Shown: positions 42,059 to 51,152, numbered from the stretch's first letter. The stretch: DNA of 64,000 nt from Bacillota bacterium (GCA_023412665.1 JAEZCA010000035.1:124001-188000); one strand, 5' to 3'. A program made the numbers and translations. Notes: generated by a model from the letters alone, not told the origin.

Positions 42059-43419
42059 GCACCACACAATCCGCAGCTTATGCCTGCCATCCTGAGCTTT
42101 ACAGTATTGACGAGCATGTTGCCGGTCCTCTTTAGGCTTCCGTTTACCAGTCCGTCATCATTCTGTCCGCTCTCATCGTGCCTGCTCTCATTCAGTCCGT
42201 TCTTCCCGCGCCTGGCCAAATCCTGCCCGTTTTCCTCGTGTCCGTTCTCCTCAAATAAATAAAGAGGATTCAGATGTATCACTCCGTCCGCATATCCGGA
42301 TATTTCGCTTATCTCTAGGACCCGTCTGGTCTTGTCCCTTAATCTCGAAAGGTGGATAACTATGTCGATTGCTGAAGCTATCTGCTGACGCACAGCCTCC
42401 AGTGGCAGCGGCGCCGCTGATATAACCATTGTTTCAAGACGTTTGAGCATGTCGGCAGCGGAATTTGCATGACCTGTCGACAGGGATCCGTCATGACCGG
42501 TATTCATCGCCTGCAGCATATCAAGAGCCTCCTCGCCACGCACCTCACCGACTATTATCCTCTCCGGCCTCATCCTGAGTGATGTTTTGATAAGGTCCCG
42601 AATAGATATCCTGCCCCGTCCCTCGCTGTTGGCATTTCTGGCTTCCAGCCGGACTATGTTATCCACTCCTTTTATCTGAAGCTCAGCCGAATCCTCTATG
42701 GTGATGATTCTCTCATCAGGAGGGATCCTTGCAGAAAGGGCATTAAGGAAGGTTGTCTTGCCGCTCCCGGTGCCCCCGCAGATAAATATGTTGTATTTTG
42801 CCCTGACAAGACAGCTTAGAGCTTCTTCGGCATCAGCGCTCAAAGAACCCAGATCAACGAGCTGCTCCAAAGTCATGGGACTGTCCGGAAACTTTCTGAT
42901 CGTCATTATCGGTCCGTTCAATGCCACTGGCTTTAAAACAACATTCACCCTTGAACCATCCGGCAATGCGAAGTCAACTATGGGAGAAGCCTCATTGACT
43001 ATCCTGTTTGTGCGGGAAACGATATTGTGTATCACATCCTCCAATCTTTCATAGCTGTCAAATGTCTTTTCAAGCCTGTATATGTGTCCTCCTCGTTCTA
43101 TGAAGAGCTTGTCCGGTCCATTGATCATGACTTCGGTTATGCTTCTGTCCTCAATGACAGGCTGCAGTATATCAAGTCTCCTCATGGAGTTGAACACAAG
43201 GTCGGCCAGCTCACGCTTTTGTGCAATATTCAGATATGCTCTTGATGATTTGCGAAAAACTGCTTCTGTGATAGTATCCATCAGTTCTTCATCAGAAACC
43301 TCTCTGGACCTGTCAAGACCTTGCGTTATCTCCGATCTGATATCCTCGGCAAGCGTCCTGCAGTCATCACCCCGTCCACAGATACCCAATGCCTGTATTG
43401 CACCGGCAGCATCATGCAC
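42055..43419 (-). CDS. tadA: Tad pilus assembly ATPase TadA/CpaF
   Basis: 454 residues. The VirB11-like secretion ATPase has ITEVMINGPDKLFIERGG, FALPDGSRVNVVLKP, Walker A GGTGSGKTTFLNAL near 218, the Asp box, RMRPERIIVGEVRGEEALD, and the histidine box GHDGSLSTGHANSA. A ~55-residue C-terminal tail is low complexity (NGHEENGQDLARRGKNGLNE), encoded by degenerate short repeats; it is unusual for the family. I choose GTG at 43419, with GGAGG 8 bases upstream, over GTG at 43428, which would overlap its own ribosome site. It overlaps tadZ by 8 bases. Confidence 0.94.
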   Translation of the reverse strand: MHDAAGAIQALGICGRGDDCRTLAEDIRSEITQGLDRSREVSDEELMDTITEAVFRKSSRAYLNIAQKRELADLVFNSMRRLDILQPVIEDRSITEVMINGPDKLFIERGGHIYRLEKTFDSYERLEDVIHNIVSRTNRIVNEASPIVDFALPDGSRVNVVLKPVALNGPIMTIRKFPDSPMTLEQLVDLGSLSADAEEALSCLVRAKYNIFICGGTGSGKTTFLNALSARIPPDERIITIEDSAELQIKGVDNIVRLEARNANSEGRGRISIRDLIKTSLRMRPERIIVGEVRGEEALDMLQAMNTGHDGSLSTGHANSAADMLKRLETMVISAAPLPLEAVRQQIASAIDIVIHLSRLRDKTRRVLEISEISGYADGVIHLNPLYLFEENGHEENGQDLARRGKNGLNESRHDESGQNDDGLVNGSLKRTGNMLVNTVKLRMAGISCGLCGA

Positions 43420-44608
43420 TGTACTCACCTCCGTCCCACAAAGCCGCTGCTTCGATCCCCGAAGCCGACACCGCTCCTCTATAGGCTGCCCATTCCCCTG
43501 AGGCTGCTGCCGGACTTTTTCCGGGAAGGATATGATTGACTACCCTGTTCAGTTCAGCAAGAAACGCCGGATTTTCCACAGGCTTGATGAAAGCTCTGCT
43601 GTCAGATGATACTGAATGGTCCGATATCTCCACAATAGGCTTGTATCCAAAAATACTTCCACCTGCTTTTTGTCTCTTTGAGAAATTTAGTATAGGTACG
43701 ATCCTGCCAATAAGGTCGGCTCTCAGTTTGTTCTCGATCATCTCCAGACCCTTGCTGAATTTTTCGATACTGCTCTCCAGCTTGAAATCCGGTGTCAGCA
43801 CCAGCAAAACGGCATCGGAATACTTCAGCACGGAGGAATTTCTTTCATTCAGGCCGGTTGGGAGGTCAATAAAGACGACATTATAGACGGAGCTTTTCCT
43901 GAACTCAAAAATAAGCCTTGAAATATCCTGATCTGTGAGCTCATTCATATCAAGTATGTTCTCAGCCGGCCTGAAAAAATGCACGCCGGTCCCTGTGTCG
44001 GCGCATCCGGCTGCCTCCAGCTTGAGCCACAGATTTGGGTTGTTGCCTTTGAGCTGATATATCACATTGGAAAAGCTTTGATTGGAGTCTCCATGAAAGA
44101 ACATCCCTGTGGACGGTATATCTTCAAGATTCAAATAGAACGCACTCATGCCCCTGCCGGCACACAATATGCTGCAGCCTGCCGCAATACTACTTTTGCC
44201 TGTCCCTCCTGCCGGCGATACGACACTGATTACGCGTGTACCTTCATTGCCGGATACCCGACAGTCCTTCTTGCTTCCAAGGGAGTAAAGCCTGATCACC
44301 TCGGAGATCAGCCTGTCCATATGCTGATATTTGTTTACAGCTTCCAGTCCTGCCTGAGCAAATGATTCATTCTCAGACAGTATCAGTATTGTTTCAGGAT
44401 TCCCCGCACCGATCATTTCCTTGTACATTTTGCTGCTGACGAGCAGTATATCAATTTTATGAAATTCACCAAGATAGGTATTGAGGTGATCTGCGGATGA
44501 AAAAGAAGACAATTCAAACCGCTTTGGATGATATGTTATCAAATATTTCTCAAAATTCTGTAAATATTCTGCATCATAATCTGCTATAACAAGACTAAGC
44601 CTCCCCAA
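43412..44608 (-). CDS. tadZ: TadZ/CpaE-like pilus localisation ATPase
   Basis: 398 residues. A receiver-like N-terminal domain (LSLVIADYDAEYLQNFEKYL, ~1-110) precedes a MinD/ParA-type ATPase with a deviant Walker A SPAGGTGKSSIAAG near 130 and VFIDLPTGLNERN near 255. CpaE/TadZ proteins place the Tad machinery in the cell. TTG start with GGGGGAG 5 bases upstream. It is the first gene behind the strong promoter at 44679-44707 and so probably heads the tad transcript. Confidence 0.88.
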   Translation of the reverse strand: MGRLSLVIADYDAEYLQNFEKYLITYHPKRFELSSFSSADHLNTYLGEFHKIDILLVSSKMYKEMIGAGNPETILILSENESFAQAGLEAVNKYQHMDRLISEVIRLYSLGSKKDCRVSGNEGTRVISVVSPAGGTGKSSIAAGCSILCAGRGMSAFYLNLEDIPSTGMFFHGDSNQSFSNVIYQLKGNNPNLWLKLEAAGCADTGTGVHFFRPAENILDMNELTDQDISRLIFEFRKSSVYNVVFIDLPTGLNERNSSVLKYSDAVLLVLTPDFKLESSIEKFSKGLEMIENKLRADLIGRIVPILNFSKRQKAGGSIFGYKPIVEISDHSVSSDSRAFIKPVENPAFLAELNRVVNHILPGKSPAAASGEWAAYRGAVSASGIEAAALWDGGEYSA

Positions 44609-44678
44609 AACTGCTCCCCCCTGTACTTACATTTACAACAATGCCCATAAAATAATGTAAGAATATGGTTGTGCAATT

Positions 44679-44707
44679 ATTATATGGAAAAGCTAGTTCT
44701 CTGTCAA
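44679..44707 (-). promoter_or_regulatory. Consensus sigma-A promoter of the tad operon
   Basis: On the minus strand a perfect TTGACA, 17-base spacer and perfect TATAAT, with about 65 bases of leader before tadZ. Both hexamers match consensus, so basal expression should be strong unless repressed. Confidence 0.9.
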
Positions 44708-44769
44708 TTCCTATTTTTCAATTTATTTCCATTTTATTTGGGGATACCTACAGAATACTACAGCAAGCA

Positions 44770-45381
44770 CTACCTTTCATACTTGCTGAAAAGCTCATCC
44801 TGCTGCTTTTTAACAAAGGTTTTGATATGATTAAAGACGACAGGCCCGTTATGCCTTATTTTCAGACCGTACTCATAATAGCCGTCATACTCGACCTTCC
44901 TTACTATCTCACCCGTAAGCGAGAGGATATCCCTGGTCAGGTATATGTCCATTATCAGCCTCAGACCTTTGAAATGTGATTCCTTGGAGTATATCAAAAG
45001 ACCATAGTCGCTTATATCCTTTACCAGAGCAAAGCTTTTTTTATTTCCCAGCGCTTCAGCTACCCTGTAGTCAGCATAGAGTGAAACGGGAAATCGCTCG
45101 TATGACCTCATTCTGCTGCCTTCATCATATTCATCCTCGGAATACACCAACATTTCGTCTTTCTTATTGAATTCCAGGATTCTGCCGCCCCTTATGTATA
45201 CTCTTGAGTCCGTTTCATAGCATGAAACTATGGGGTCACCTGCAAGAAACATGGATTTCATACACTCCTTCGGAAGCTTGACCACTATAGTCCGCCCCTT
45301 GACATCGTTTACAATGGTGCTGAACAGATTGATCATGGAATAGTGCCTTATTGTAACAACAGTACCTTCTGTCAGTTCCAT
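44770..45381 (-). CDS. PilZ-domain (YcgR-like) protein
   Basis: 203 residues. An N-terminal flagellar-brake-like beta domain (~1-95) precedes a PilZ domain with the c-di-GMP arginines in RMRSYERFPVSLYADYRV and the DxSxxG-type DISDYGLLI. This suggests c-di-GMP-responsive control of surface machinery, here plausibly the Tad pilus next door. Start at 45381 (ATG after GGGGGTG); a TTG at 45420 is less likely. It precedes tadZ by 161 bases that contain the tad promoter, so it is probably a separate transcript or a minor read-through. Confidence 0.83.
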   Translation of the reverse strand: MELTEGTVVTIRHYSMINLFSTIVNDVKGRTIVVKLPKECMKSMFLAGDPIVSCYETDSRVYIRGGRILEFNKKDEMLVYSEDEYDEGSRMRSYERFPVSLYADYRVAEALGNKKSFALVKDISDYGLLIYSKESHFKGLRLIMDIYLTRDILSLTGEIVRKVEYDGYYEYGLKIRHNGPVVFNHIKTFVKKQQDELFSKYER

Positions 45382-45658
45382 GCCACACCCCCGCGAACTA
45401 GTATATACATAATTATACAATATCTGTGTCTCACATGAAAGATTTCTATCAATTTTTCCTGAAAATCACCTGCTTTTAGTACTCCAGGCCATATTCTGCA
45501 ACTGATACCTTATGCTATTTTACTGTCACCGACTTGAACCGGTATTAATATAATGTATTGACAGCTGGTATGCAAGTAACAATTTTGACCTAAGAAGAAT
45601 AAATTGAATTAGCGATAAAAATTTATGTTAACTCAATGGTTGAAAGGAGGCCTCGACA

Positions 45659-45763
45659 ATGTCAGAAAGAGGATGCGGTAATTTCTTAAATGACAATTGC
45701 ACCATTTTGTTCTTTATTATTCTGTTCCTGCTGCTGTTCTTCGATAACAGGCATTTTTGCTGA
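45659..45763 (+). CDS. Very short hydrophobic protein 1 (34 residues)
   Basis: 34 residues, not recognised at family level. It starts MSERGCGNFLNDNC and continues as TILFFIILFLLLFFDNRHFC. A strong AAAGGAGG is 9 bases before the ATG. The central segment is one membrane helix, followed by the D-N/H-R-H-F ending shared with the next gene. Tiny Gly/Cys plus hydrophobic-helix proteins of this kind occur in Firmicutes (YjcZ-like, often spore- or stress-associated), which is only a resemblance. No ordinary gene occupies 45421-45658 in front of it. Confidence 0.7.
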   Translation: MSERGCGNFLNDNCTILFFIILFLLLFFDNRHFC

Positions 45764-45807
45764 GCAGCGGTATTGAAGAAAACCGGCAATTAGTAAGTAT
45801 GTCGTAG

Positions 45808-45838
45808 AAACCACCCTTTAAGGGTGGTTTTGCTTTGT
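45808..45838 (+). terminator. Terminator or attenuator between the two short genes
   Basis: Stem AAACCACCC/GGGTGGTTT with loop TTTAA, followed by TGCTTTG. The T-run is broken, so termination may be partial. Confidence 0.7.
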
Positions 45839-45935
45839 GGTCGAAAATGCTGTTTGCCAGTAACACATACCTGTGGGTGTGAATATGATATAGAAGGCAG
45901 CATGGTCAAACATGCAGATAAAGGAGGTAAAGCAA

Positions 45936-46061
45936 ATGTCAAAAGGATTCATCGGCGAAGCATTCGACAGTTGCGCGCTCTTGTTCTTCATTATCCTGTT
46001 TCTCCTGTTATTCACAGATCACAGGCATTTTGTAAGAGCTGATACAAATGTAGTCGAGTAA
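45936..46061 (+). CDS. Very short hydrophobic protein 2 (41 residues)
   Basis: 41 residues, paralogous to the gene at 45659: both contain LFFIILFLLLF followed by D-x-RHF. It begins MSKGFIGEAFDSCAL and has a longer polar tail ending TNVVE. AAAGGAGG is 8 bases before the ATG, as strong as in its neighbour. The match in helix, flanking residues and ribosome site argues that both are real genes. Single-pass membrane topology is likely; function unknown. Confidence 0.72.
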   Translation: MSKGFIGEAFDSCALLFFIILFLLLFTDHRHFVRADTNVVE

Positions 46062-46071
46062 CAAGCTTAAT

Positions 46072-46253
46072 CATAACGCATCGTTCAAAGAAAAATTTTT
46101 GATTGTAGAAAATTTTTCTTACCTCTGCGCGTTTCAACGAGGCGGGAGATATACTCACCGCCTGAAAGGTAAATCGGTACCCGCCACTAAGCGTTTTCAG
46201 CCCGAGGGCTGAAAATACGTAAAGAGGTGGGGGACATCTATCAACTCGTTATA
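46072..46253 (+). repeat. Modular palindromic interspersed repeat, copy D
   Basis: 182 bp from CATAACGCATCG to CTCGTTATA. It has the AAAGAAAAATTTTTG/GAAAATTTTTCTT hairpin, the core GCGTTTCAACGAGGCGGGAG, then directly GCCTGAAAGGTAAATCGGTA, CCCGCCAC, the perfect TTTTCAGCCC/GGGCTGAAAA hairpin, and AGAGGTGGGGGACATCTATC. It lacks the TTCGAT hairpin of copies A and B. It ends 17 bases before the ATG of the third short gene. Confidence 0.86.
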
Positions 46254-46270
46254 TGAAGGGAGTGTATGGC

Positions 46271-46414
46271 ATGGCAGATAATGAAAGAGGCGGGCTTTTC
46301 GGATGCGGCTTCGGTTTTAACTGGATCTGGATCATCATAATAATACTGGTCATCATCCTGCTGTTTCCCGCAATTTTTGGCAGAGAAGAAGAAGAAGGGT
46401 ATTATAAGGAATAA
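46271..46414 (+). CDS. Very short hydrophobic protein 3 (47 residues)
   Basis: 47 residues: a glycine/cysteine-rich start (ERGGLFGCGFGFNW), a strongly hydrophobic stretch IWIIIIILVIILLFPAIF, then an acidic tail GREEEEGYYKE. GGGAG lies 8 bases before the ATG. Different in sequence from the two preceding short proteins but the same design (Gly/Cys head, one membrane helix, charged tail). Repeat copy D separates it from them. Followed by a strong terminator at 46469. Confidence 0.68.
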   Translation: MADNERGGLFGCGFGFNWIWIIIIILVIILLFPAIFGREEEEGYYKE

Positions 46415-46468
46415 AGAATTACCGGCACGATCCGCTTACTCATAACACCAGTTCGGTACTTATGCCTC

Positions 46469-46523
46469 AGAGGATAGCTATCCAGGCCCGGAAACGGGCT
46501 GATATTGCTGTCCTCTTTGTTTT
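46469..46523 (+). terminator. Strong terminator after the third short gene
   Basis: A long stem AGAGGA...CCCG/CGGG...TCCTCT with a GAAA tetraloop, then TTTGTTTT. Confidence 0.85.
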
Positions 46524-46596
46524 GCGTCAAAGTATGTATTAATCAGCAAAATCTTTTATCAATTTTCATATTGCTGCTCATAATTAAGTCGAAAAC

Positions 46597-46625
46597 TTGT
46601 ATTTTTTCCCTATTAATGATATAAT
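46597..46625 (+). promoter_or_regulatory. Sigma-A promoter of the SLH-transglutaminase gene
   Basis: TTGTAT, 17-base spacer, TATAAT. The resulting ~120-base leader holds three small hairpins (GGGT/ACCC around 46656-46682, CTAT/ATAG near 46698, TTATGGT/ACCATAA near 46712-46731). They match no riboswitch I know. Confidence 0.75.
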
Positions 46626-46750
46626 ATCGTTGGGTATTTATAAATAAAAGCAAAAAACAATTGGGGTCGATTTTTTTACCCTGATTTTTTATCTGTCTAT
46701 ACGAATAGATGTTATGGTGGCAAAACCATAAAGGGCATAGGATGTAAAAA

Positions 46751-48478
46751 ATGAGGTTGAGTTCAGTTAAACTGCCAGTTTTGATAACGCTGATTTTCTC
46801 GATAATTATTCCGGTACAGGCAAACGCTGCTGCGCTGCCCTCTTCTGTCGCGCCGACAAGCAACTATGAAAAAGCAGTTGATCTGAAGGTGCTTGGACTG
46901 TTCGCAAACAAACCCGCAAATTTCGAGCTTGACCGTGCTCCCACAAGGGCAGAGGGCGCTGTCATGCTTGTCCGCCTGCTGGGAATGGAGTATCAGGTAA
47001 AACAGGCGGATTACTCACATCCATTCACCGACGTACCATCCTGGGCTGACAATTATGTGGGCTATATCTATCAGAACGGCATTGCCAACGGGATCAGCGA
47101 CAGCTTGTTCGGTTCCTCCAATCTGATGTCGGCAGCGCAATATGTCACTTTTGTCCTTCGCTCCATGGGCTATGAAGATAACGTAGACTTCAGCTATTCC
47201 AAAGTGTTGGACAAGGCTCTTGAATTGCGGCTTTTGACTGCTGCTGAATCAGCAGGCCTCAAAAACAGGACTGCCTTCCTGAGAAATGATCTCGTGGCTA
47301 TATCACATAACGCGCTGTCTGTCAGAATGAAAGGCTCAAGACAGACTCTGCTCGAAAAGCTGGTCGATAACGATAAGGCAATTTTCAGACCGACTGCCCA
47401 AAAGCTCGGACTTTACCCAACCGATTTCAACAGGCATTATGGTAACGTGGAATTATTTAATCCGCCCTCGACAAAAAACGGCCTTGTTATAAAAAACAAA
47501 ACCGAATTGATAAAAATCATAACAAAATCTCTATTGAACTATGATACCAGCATTAATATTGATATATCAGAATACAAGGGCAGCATTGCCGACGAGTTCG
47601 AAGCTGCCTTCGACACAGCAAAACATTCAGCAGAGGAGATCGCCTCTGTTGACGATTTTGTTCAAAAATGGAGTTATACCTGTGACAATCGCCACATGAA
47701 GCTGGAATTCACCTACAGGTATGAGAAAAAGGAATATGAAATCAGGAGAAGCAAGGTCAAGGCTGCGATCAACAAAGCACGCCGTGTCGTAGCAGAAAAT
47801 ATAAATATGGATATGTCAGAATTTGATAAGGAAAAAATACTGCATGACTACATAATAAACAACACAAGGTATGATTACGGAAATTACACCAGCGATACAC
47901 TGTCTGATGATGCTTTTGAGGAGTATGGCAGCCTTCTTTCAGGGTATGCTGTCTGCGAAGGATATGCCGAGACAATGAAGCTGCTCTGTGATCTCTCCGG
48001 TATTGAGTGCATAATTGCAACGGGAAAGACAGAAACTGATGGCATAATACAGGGACATGCCTGGAATATAGTAAAAATTGAAAATGAATATTACCATGTC
48101 GATTGTACAAATGACGATCCTGTGACAAAGGACGGCTCACAGATACTCACATACTGCTATTTCAATCTGACAGACGATGAAATGATGAAGGTGGCCACAT
48201 GGAACAAAGCTTTATATCCCATATGCGACAGCACAAAAAACAGCTATTATTACAAGTACAACATGGTTGCAGACAACAGGGAAGCTTTTGACCGGGTACT
48301 GACCGAGGAACTTGAAAAAAGAAGCTCTGTTATTGAACTGAAGGTGACGGATTACTCAAAAAGCACCTATTCCAATATCTCGGATCTGATTTTCAGAACA
48401 AAATCCGTTTTGAAATACTATTATACTGTTAATGACGATTTCGGCATTATAAGAATATTCAACATCAAATACTCCTGA
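46751..48478 (+). CDS. Secreted SLH-domain transglutaminase-like protein
   Basis: 575 residues. Signal peptide (~1-27, cleavage near ANA-AA). SLH-type modules occupy ~35-215, recognisable as FELDRAPTRAEGAVMLVRLL, FTDVPSWADNYVGYIYQNGI and LMSAAQYVTFVLRSMGY. A transglutaminase-like domain at ~330-490 has the triad: cysteine in YAVCEGYAE (~401), histidine in GHAWNIV (~436) and aspartate in YHVDCTNDD (~451). Such wall-bound enzymes may cleave or cross-link peptides at the surface; substrate unknown. The ribosome site AGGATG is modest. It shares the SLH design with the tad-linked protein at 37198. Confidence 0.85.
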   Translation: MRLSSVKLPVLITLIFSIIIPVQANAAALPSSVAPTSNYEKAVDLKVLGLFANKPANFELDRAPTRAEGAVMLVRLLGMEYQVKQADYSHPFTDVPSWADNYVGYIYQNGIANGISDSLFGSSNLMSAAQYVTFVLRSMGYEDNVDFSYSKVLDKALELRLLTAAESAGLKNRTAFLRNDLVAISHNALSVRMKGSRQTLLEKLVDNDKAIFRPTAQKLGLYPTDFNRHYGNVELFNPPSTKNGLVIKNKTELIKIITKSLLNYDTSINIDISEYKGSIADEFEAAFDTAKHSAEEIASVDDFVQKWSYTCDNRHMKLEFTYRYEKKEYEIRRSKVKAAINKARRVVAENINMDMSEFDKEKILHDYIINNTRYDYGNYTSDTLSDDAFEEYGSLLSGYAVCEGYAETMKLLCDLSGIECIIATGKTETDGIIQGHAWNIVKIENEYYHVDCTNDDPVTKDGSQILTYCYFNLTDDEMMKVATWNKALYPICDSTKNSYYYKYNMVADNREAFDRVLTEELEKRSSVIELKVTDYSKSTYSNISDLIFRTKSVLKYYYTVNDDFGIIRIFNIKYS

Positions 48479-48546
48479 TAGACTAATCCTAACCTGAACA
48501 GTTTCCAAACCGCCGGTACTGGCCCGGTGCATATCTGGCAAATAAA

Positions 48547-48610
48547 GGGATAAAAGGGCGCTTGCCTACCCTTTTAAAACAAAAAAACTGGTTTACATAA
48601 ACCAGTTGTG
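48547..48610 (+). terminator. Terminator-like hairpins after the SLH-transglutaminase gene
   Basis: Two successive hairpins: AAAAGGG/CCCTTTT, then AACTGGTTTA/TAAACCAGTT. From 48611 to 48850 I see no gene, RNA or repeat. Confidence 0.6.
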
Positions 48611-48863
48611 TTCCGATTCTCCACCATCTTCATTTTTTCATTCTTTCTGATTCTATTGTGACATCAAAGCCTCTCATTGTCAAGATAAAACGGAAAAAAC
48701 TAAGAAAAACAGATATCAGAGGCTGTATTTCCCTTGACAGGTGTGGGAGCTCATAATTTTTTTTAAAAAAGCCCTTTATTTTATTCCCTGCATTTAGTAA
48801 AATTTAATTCCGCGCTTCAAAACACTGTCTGTAAATTAAACACATCTTCGGAGGTGATGAACA

Positions 48864-51152
48864 ATGTCTGCAATAAACCACCCGGATTATAAGGAAGAGC
48901 TGGAAAGATGCAATAATACGCTTGGGTATGTCAATAAAAGTCTCGAGATCACATTATCCAAAAAGAGCAATGTCGACAACTCACTGGAGCGGGCCAGAAA
49001 GCATTTCAATGCTGAAAACAGCCAGGACTATATCGACATCATAGTAAACTCTCTGCTGCAGGGCAGTATGGATGTCAAGCTGAGAAATTTGATGGCTGCC
49101 AAAAACAAGCCATACTTTTCGCGTATTGATTTCGTCGAAAAGGGAAAATCCGCTCCGGAAAAGCTCTACATCGGGAAAATGTCGCTGATCCGCGATGAAG
49201 ACCAGAAACTCATCATCGTTGACTGGCGCGCGCCTGTGGCAAACCTCTATTACGAAGGAAGGCTGGGTGATGCAGCCTATGATTGCCCTGACGGCAAAAT
49301 CGAAGGCAGGCTGGAGCTGAAACGGCAGTTTTCAATAGAAAAAGGCAAGCTAAAGGAAATATTCGATATAGATATCACAACAAATGACGAATTCCTTCAG
49401 AGCAGCCTGGGAGCAAACGCCGACAACAGGCTCAAGGATATAGTCACAACGATACAGGCTGAACAAAACGCAATTATCCGCGCCGATATGTGGCGGCCGC
49501 TGATAGTGCAGGGAGCGGCCGGAAGCGGAAAGACAACCATCGCGCTCCATCGTATTGCTTACTTGATCTACAATTATGAAAAGTCCTTCACGCCGGAAAA
49601 CTTTATGATAATAGCACCAAACAAGCTGTTCCTGAATTACATATCCGACGTATTGCCCGAGCTGGGCGTTGAGAAGGTACGCCAGACTACCTTTGAGGAA
49701 TTTGCTCAGGATCTGGTGGGAAAGCGGTTCAAGCTGAGGGATGCAAATGAAAAGCTGCTGGAGTTTGTCGACTATACAAACACCGAAGAAGAAGAAAAGC
49801 AACGGCTCGCGCTGGTCAGAATGACCTCCGAGTTCAAGGCCTCCATGCATTTCAAGGAAGCTTTGGACAGCTATCTGAAGGTGATTGAGGAAAATTTCAT
49901 ACCAAAGGAGAATTTCATATTTGGTTCTACATTGATTTATAAGTATGAAGAGTTGAATGAGTTGTTTATCAATCAATATAAAATGTGGCCCATAGCCCGC
50001 AGGGTAGATGAGATAAAGAAGAACCTAAAAACCAGGATCAAGGCCAAGAAGCAGATCATCATCAACCAGCTTTATGAAAGCTGCGATAAGAGAGTGGCAT
50101 TTTTGAAGCTGACCGTTCCTGATGAAGATGAACGTCAAAAGCTTGTCACGCAAGCTATCGACAAAAGGGACTATGACCTGAGCAATCTGGAGATTGAGTC
50201 AAAAATGATCGTCCAGGAATATATAAGGAAAATATCGCGCCTTAGCCCATATGAATATTACAAGGATCTGATCAATGATGCCCGGATGTTTGAAAAGGCT
50301 GTCAGTCCCTGGCTTGACGAGGAAATGTCGCGGTTTGCCCGCAGCTATACTGCCGATATACTGAAGTCGGGCTGGCTCGAGATCGAAGATCTCGCTCCCA
50401 TCATATATCTAAAATTCTGCATATACGGCATCGATGAAAAGATACCGGTCAGGCATGTGGTCATAGACGAGGCGCAGGATTTCAGCGCATTTCAGATATT
50501 TGTCCTTAAAAGGATCATAAAGGACAGCTCCTTCACGATACTCGGGGACCTCAACCAGGGCATCCACTCCTACAGAGGCATACAGGACTGGAATGAGATA
50601 ACGGAGCATGTATTCAGCGACAGGAAGAACGAATTTCTGACTCTGGAGCAAAGCTACAGGACGACTGTTGAGATCATGAATGCCGCAAATATCGTCCTTG
50701 ATAAGATAAAGAGCCGTGAAGTCAACAAGGGGAGACCTGTCATACGTCATGGCGAAGAGGTCAGGATAAAGGCGATGTCGGAGAAAAAGGATATCATAGC
50801 TGAAATCCTGAAGAACCTGGGCGAATTCAGAACTCTCTCCTACAAATCCGTAGCCGTCATTTGCAAGACGCTGAAGGAATGCAAAGAGGTGCATGCTCTT
50901 CTGTCAAAACATACAAAGGATATCACGCTTATCACGGGTAAGGAGGAGGTCTATAAAAGCGGTATGGTCGTTCTCCCGTCATGCCTGGCAAAGGGCCTTG
51001 AATTCGATGCCGTAATAATATTCAACGCAGATGCCGTCGGATATACGGAAGATGAACTGGATATCAAGCTCCTTTATGTCGCCATGACCAGACCGCTTCA
51101 CAAGCTATACATCTACCATACAGGAGAAGTGACCCCTCTTCTCAAACCTTAA
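48864..51152 (+). CDS. helD: HelD-like UvrD-family helicase, RNA polymerase recycling factor
   Basis: 762 residues. An N-terminal coiled coil (~1-60) and a unique domain with IVDWRAPVANLYYEG precede UvrD/Rep helicase domains: Walker A GAAGSGKTTIALHR near 217, VVIDEAQDFSAFQI near 535, GDLNQGIHSY, LEQSYRTT near 595, and the late KGLEFDAVI and YVAMTRPLHKLYI. HelD enters RNA polymerase channels and releases stalled complexes. GGAGGTGATG just before the ATG. Length and motif order match Firmicute HelD. Confidence 0.92.
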   Translation: MSAINHPDYKEELERCNNTLGYVNKSLEITLSKKSNVDNSLERARKHFNAENSQDYIDIIVNSLLQGSMDVKLRNLMAAKNKPYFSRIDFVEKGKSAPEKLYIGKMSLIRDEDQKLIIVDWRAPVANLYYEGRLGDAAYDCPDGKIEGRLELKRQFSIEKGKLKEIFDIDITTNDEFLQSSLGANADNRLKDIVTTIQAEQNAIIRADMWRPLIVQGAAGSGKTTIALHRIAYLIYNYEKSFTPENFMIIAPNKLFLNYISDVLPELGVEKVRQTTFEEFAQDLVGKRFKLRDANEKLLEFVDYTNTEEEEKQRLALVRMTSEFKASMHFKEALDSYLKVIEENFIPKENFIFGSTLIYKYEELNELFINQYKMWPIARRVDEIKKNLKTRIKAKKQIIINQLYESCDKRVAFLKLTVPDEDERQKLVTQAIDKRDYDLSNLEIESKMIVQEYIRKISRLSPYEYYKDLINDARMFEKAVSPWLDEEMSRFARSYTADILKSGWLEIEDLAPIIYLKFCIYGIDEKIPVRHVVIDEAQDFSAFQIFVLKRIIKDSSFTILGDLNQGIHSYRGIQDWNEITEHVFSDRKNEFLTLEQSYRTTVEIMNAANIVLDKIKSREVNKGRPVIRHGEEVRIKAMSEKKDIIAEILKNLGEFRTLSYKSVAVICKTLKECKEVHALLSKHTKDITLITGKEEVYKSGMVVLPSCLAKGLEFDAVIIFNADAVGYTEDELDIKLLYVAMTRPLHKLYIYHTGEVTPLLKP

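Noticed and set aside
44665..44979. Plus-strand frame between tadZ and the PilZ gene
   Set aside because: It overlaps the tad promoter and the PilZ 3' end antisense, with no ribosome site.
46680..46750. c-di-GMP-I riboswitch
   Set aside because: Only a short GGCAAAACC-like phrase is present; the second conserved loop and the tetraloop receptor are missing.
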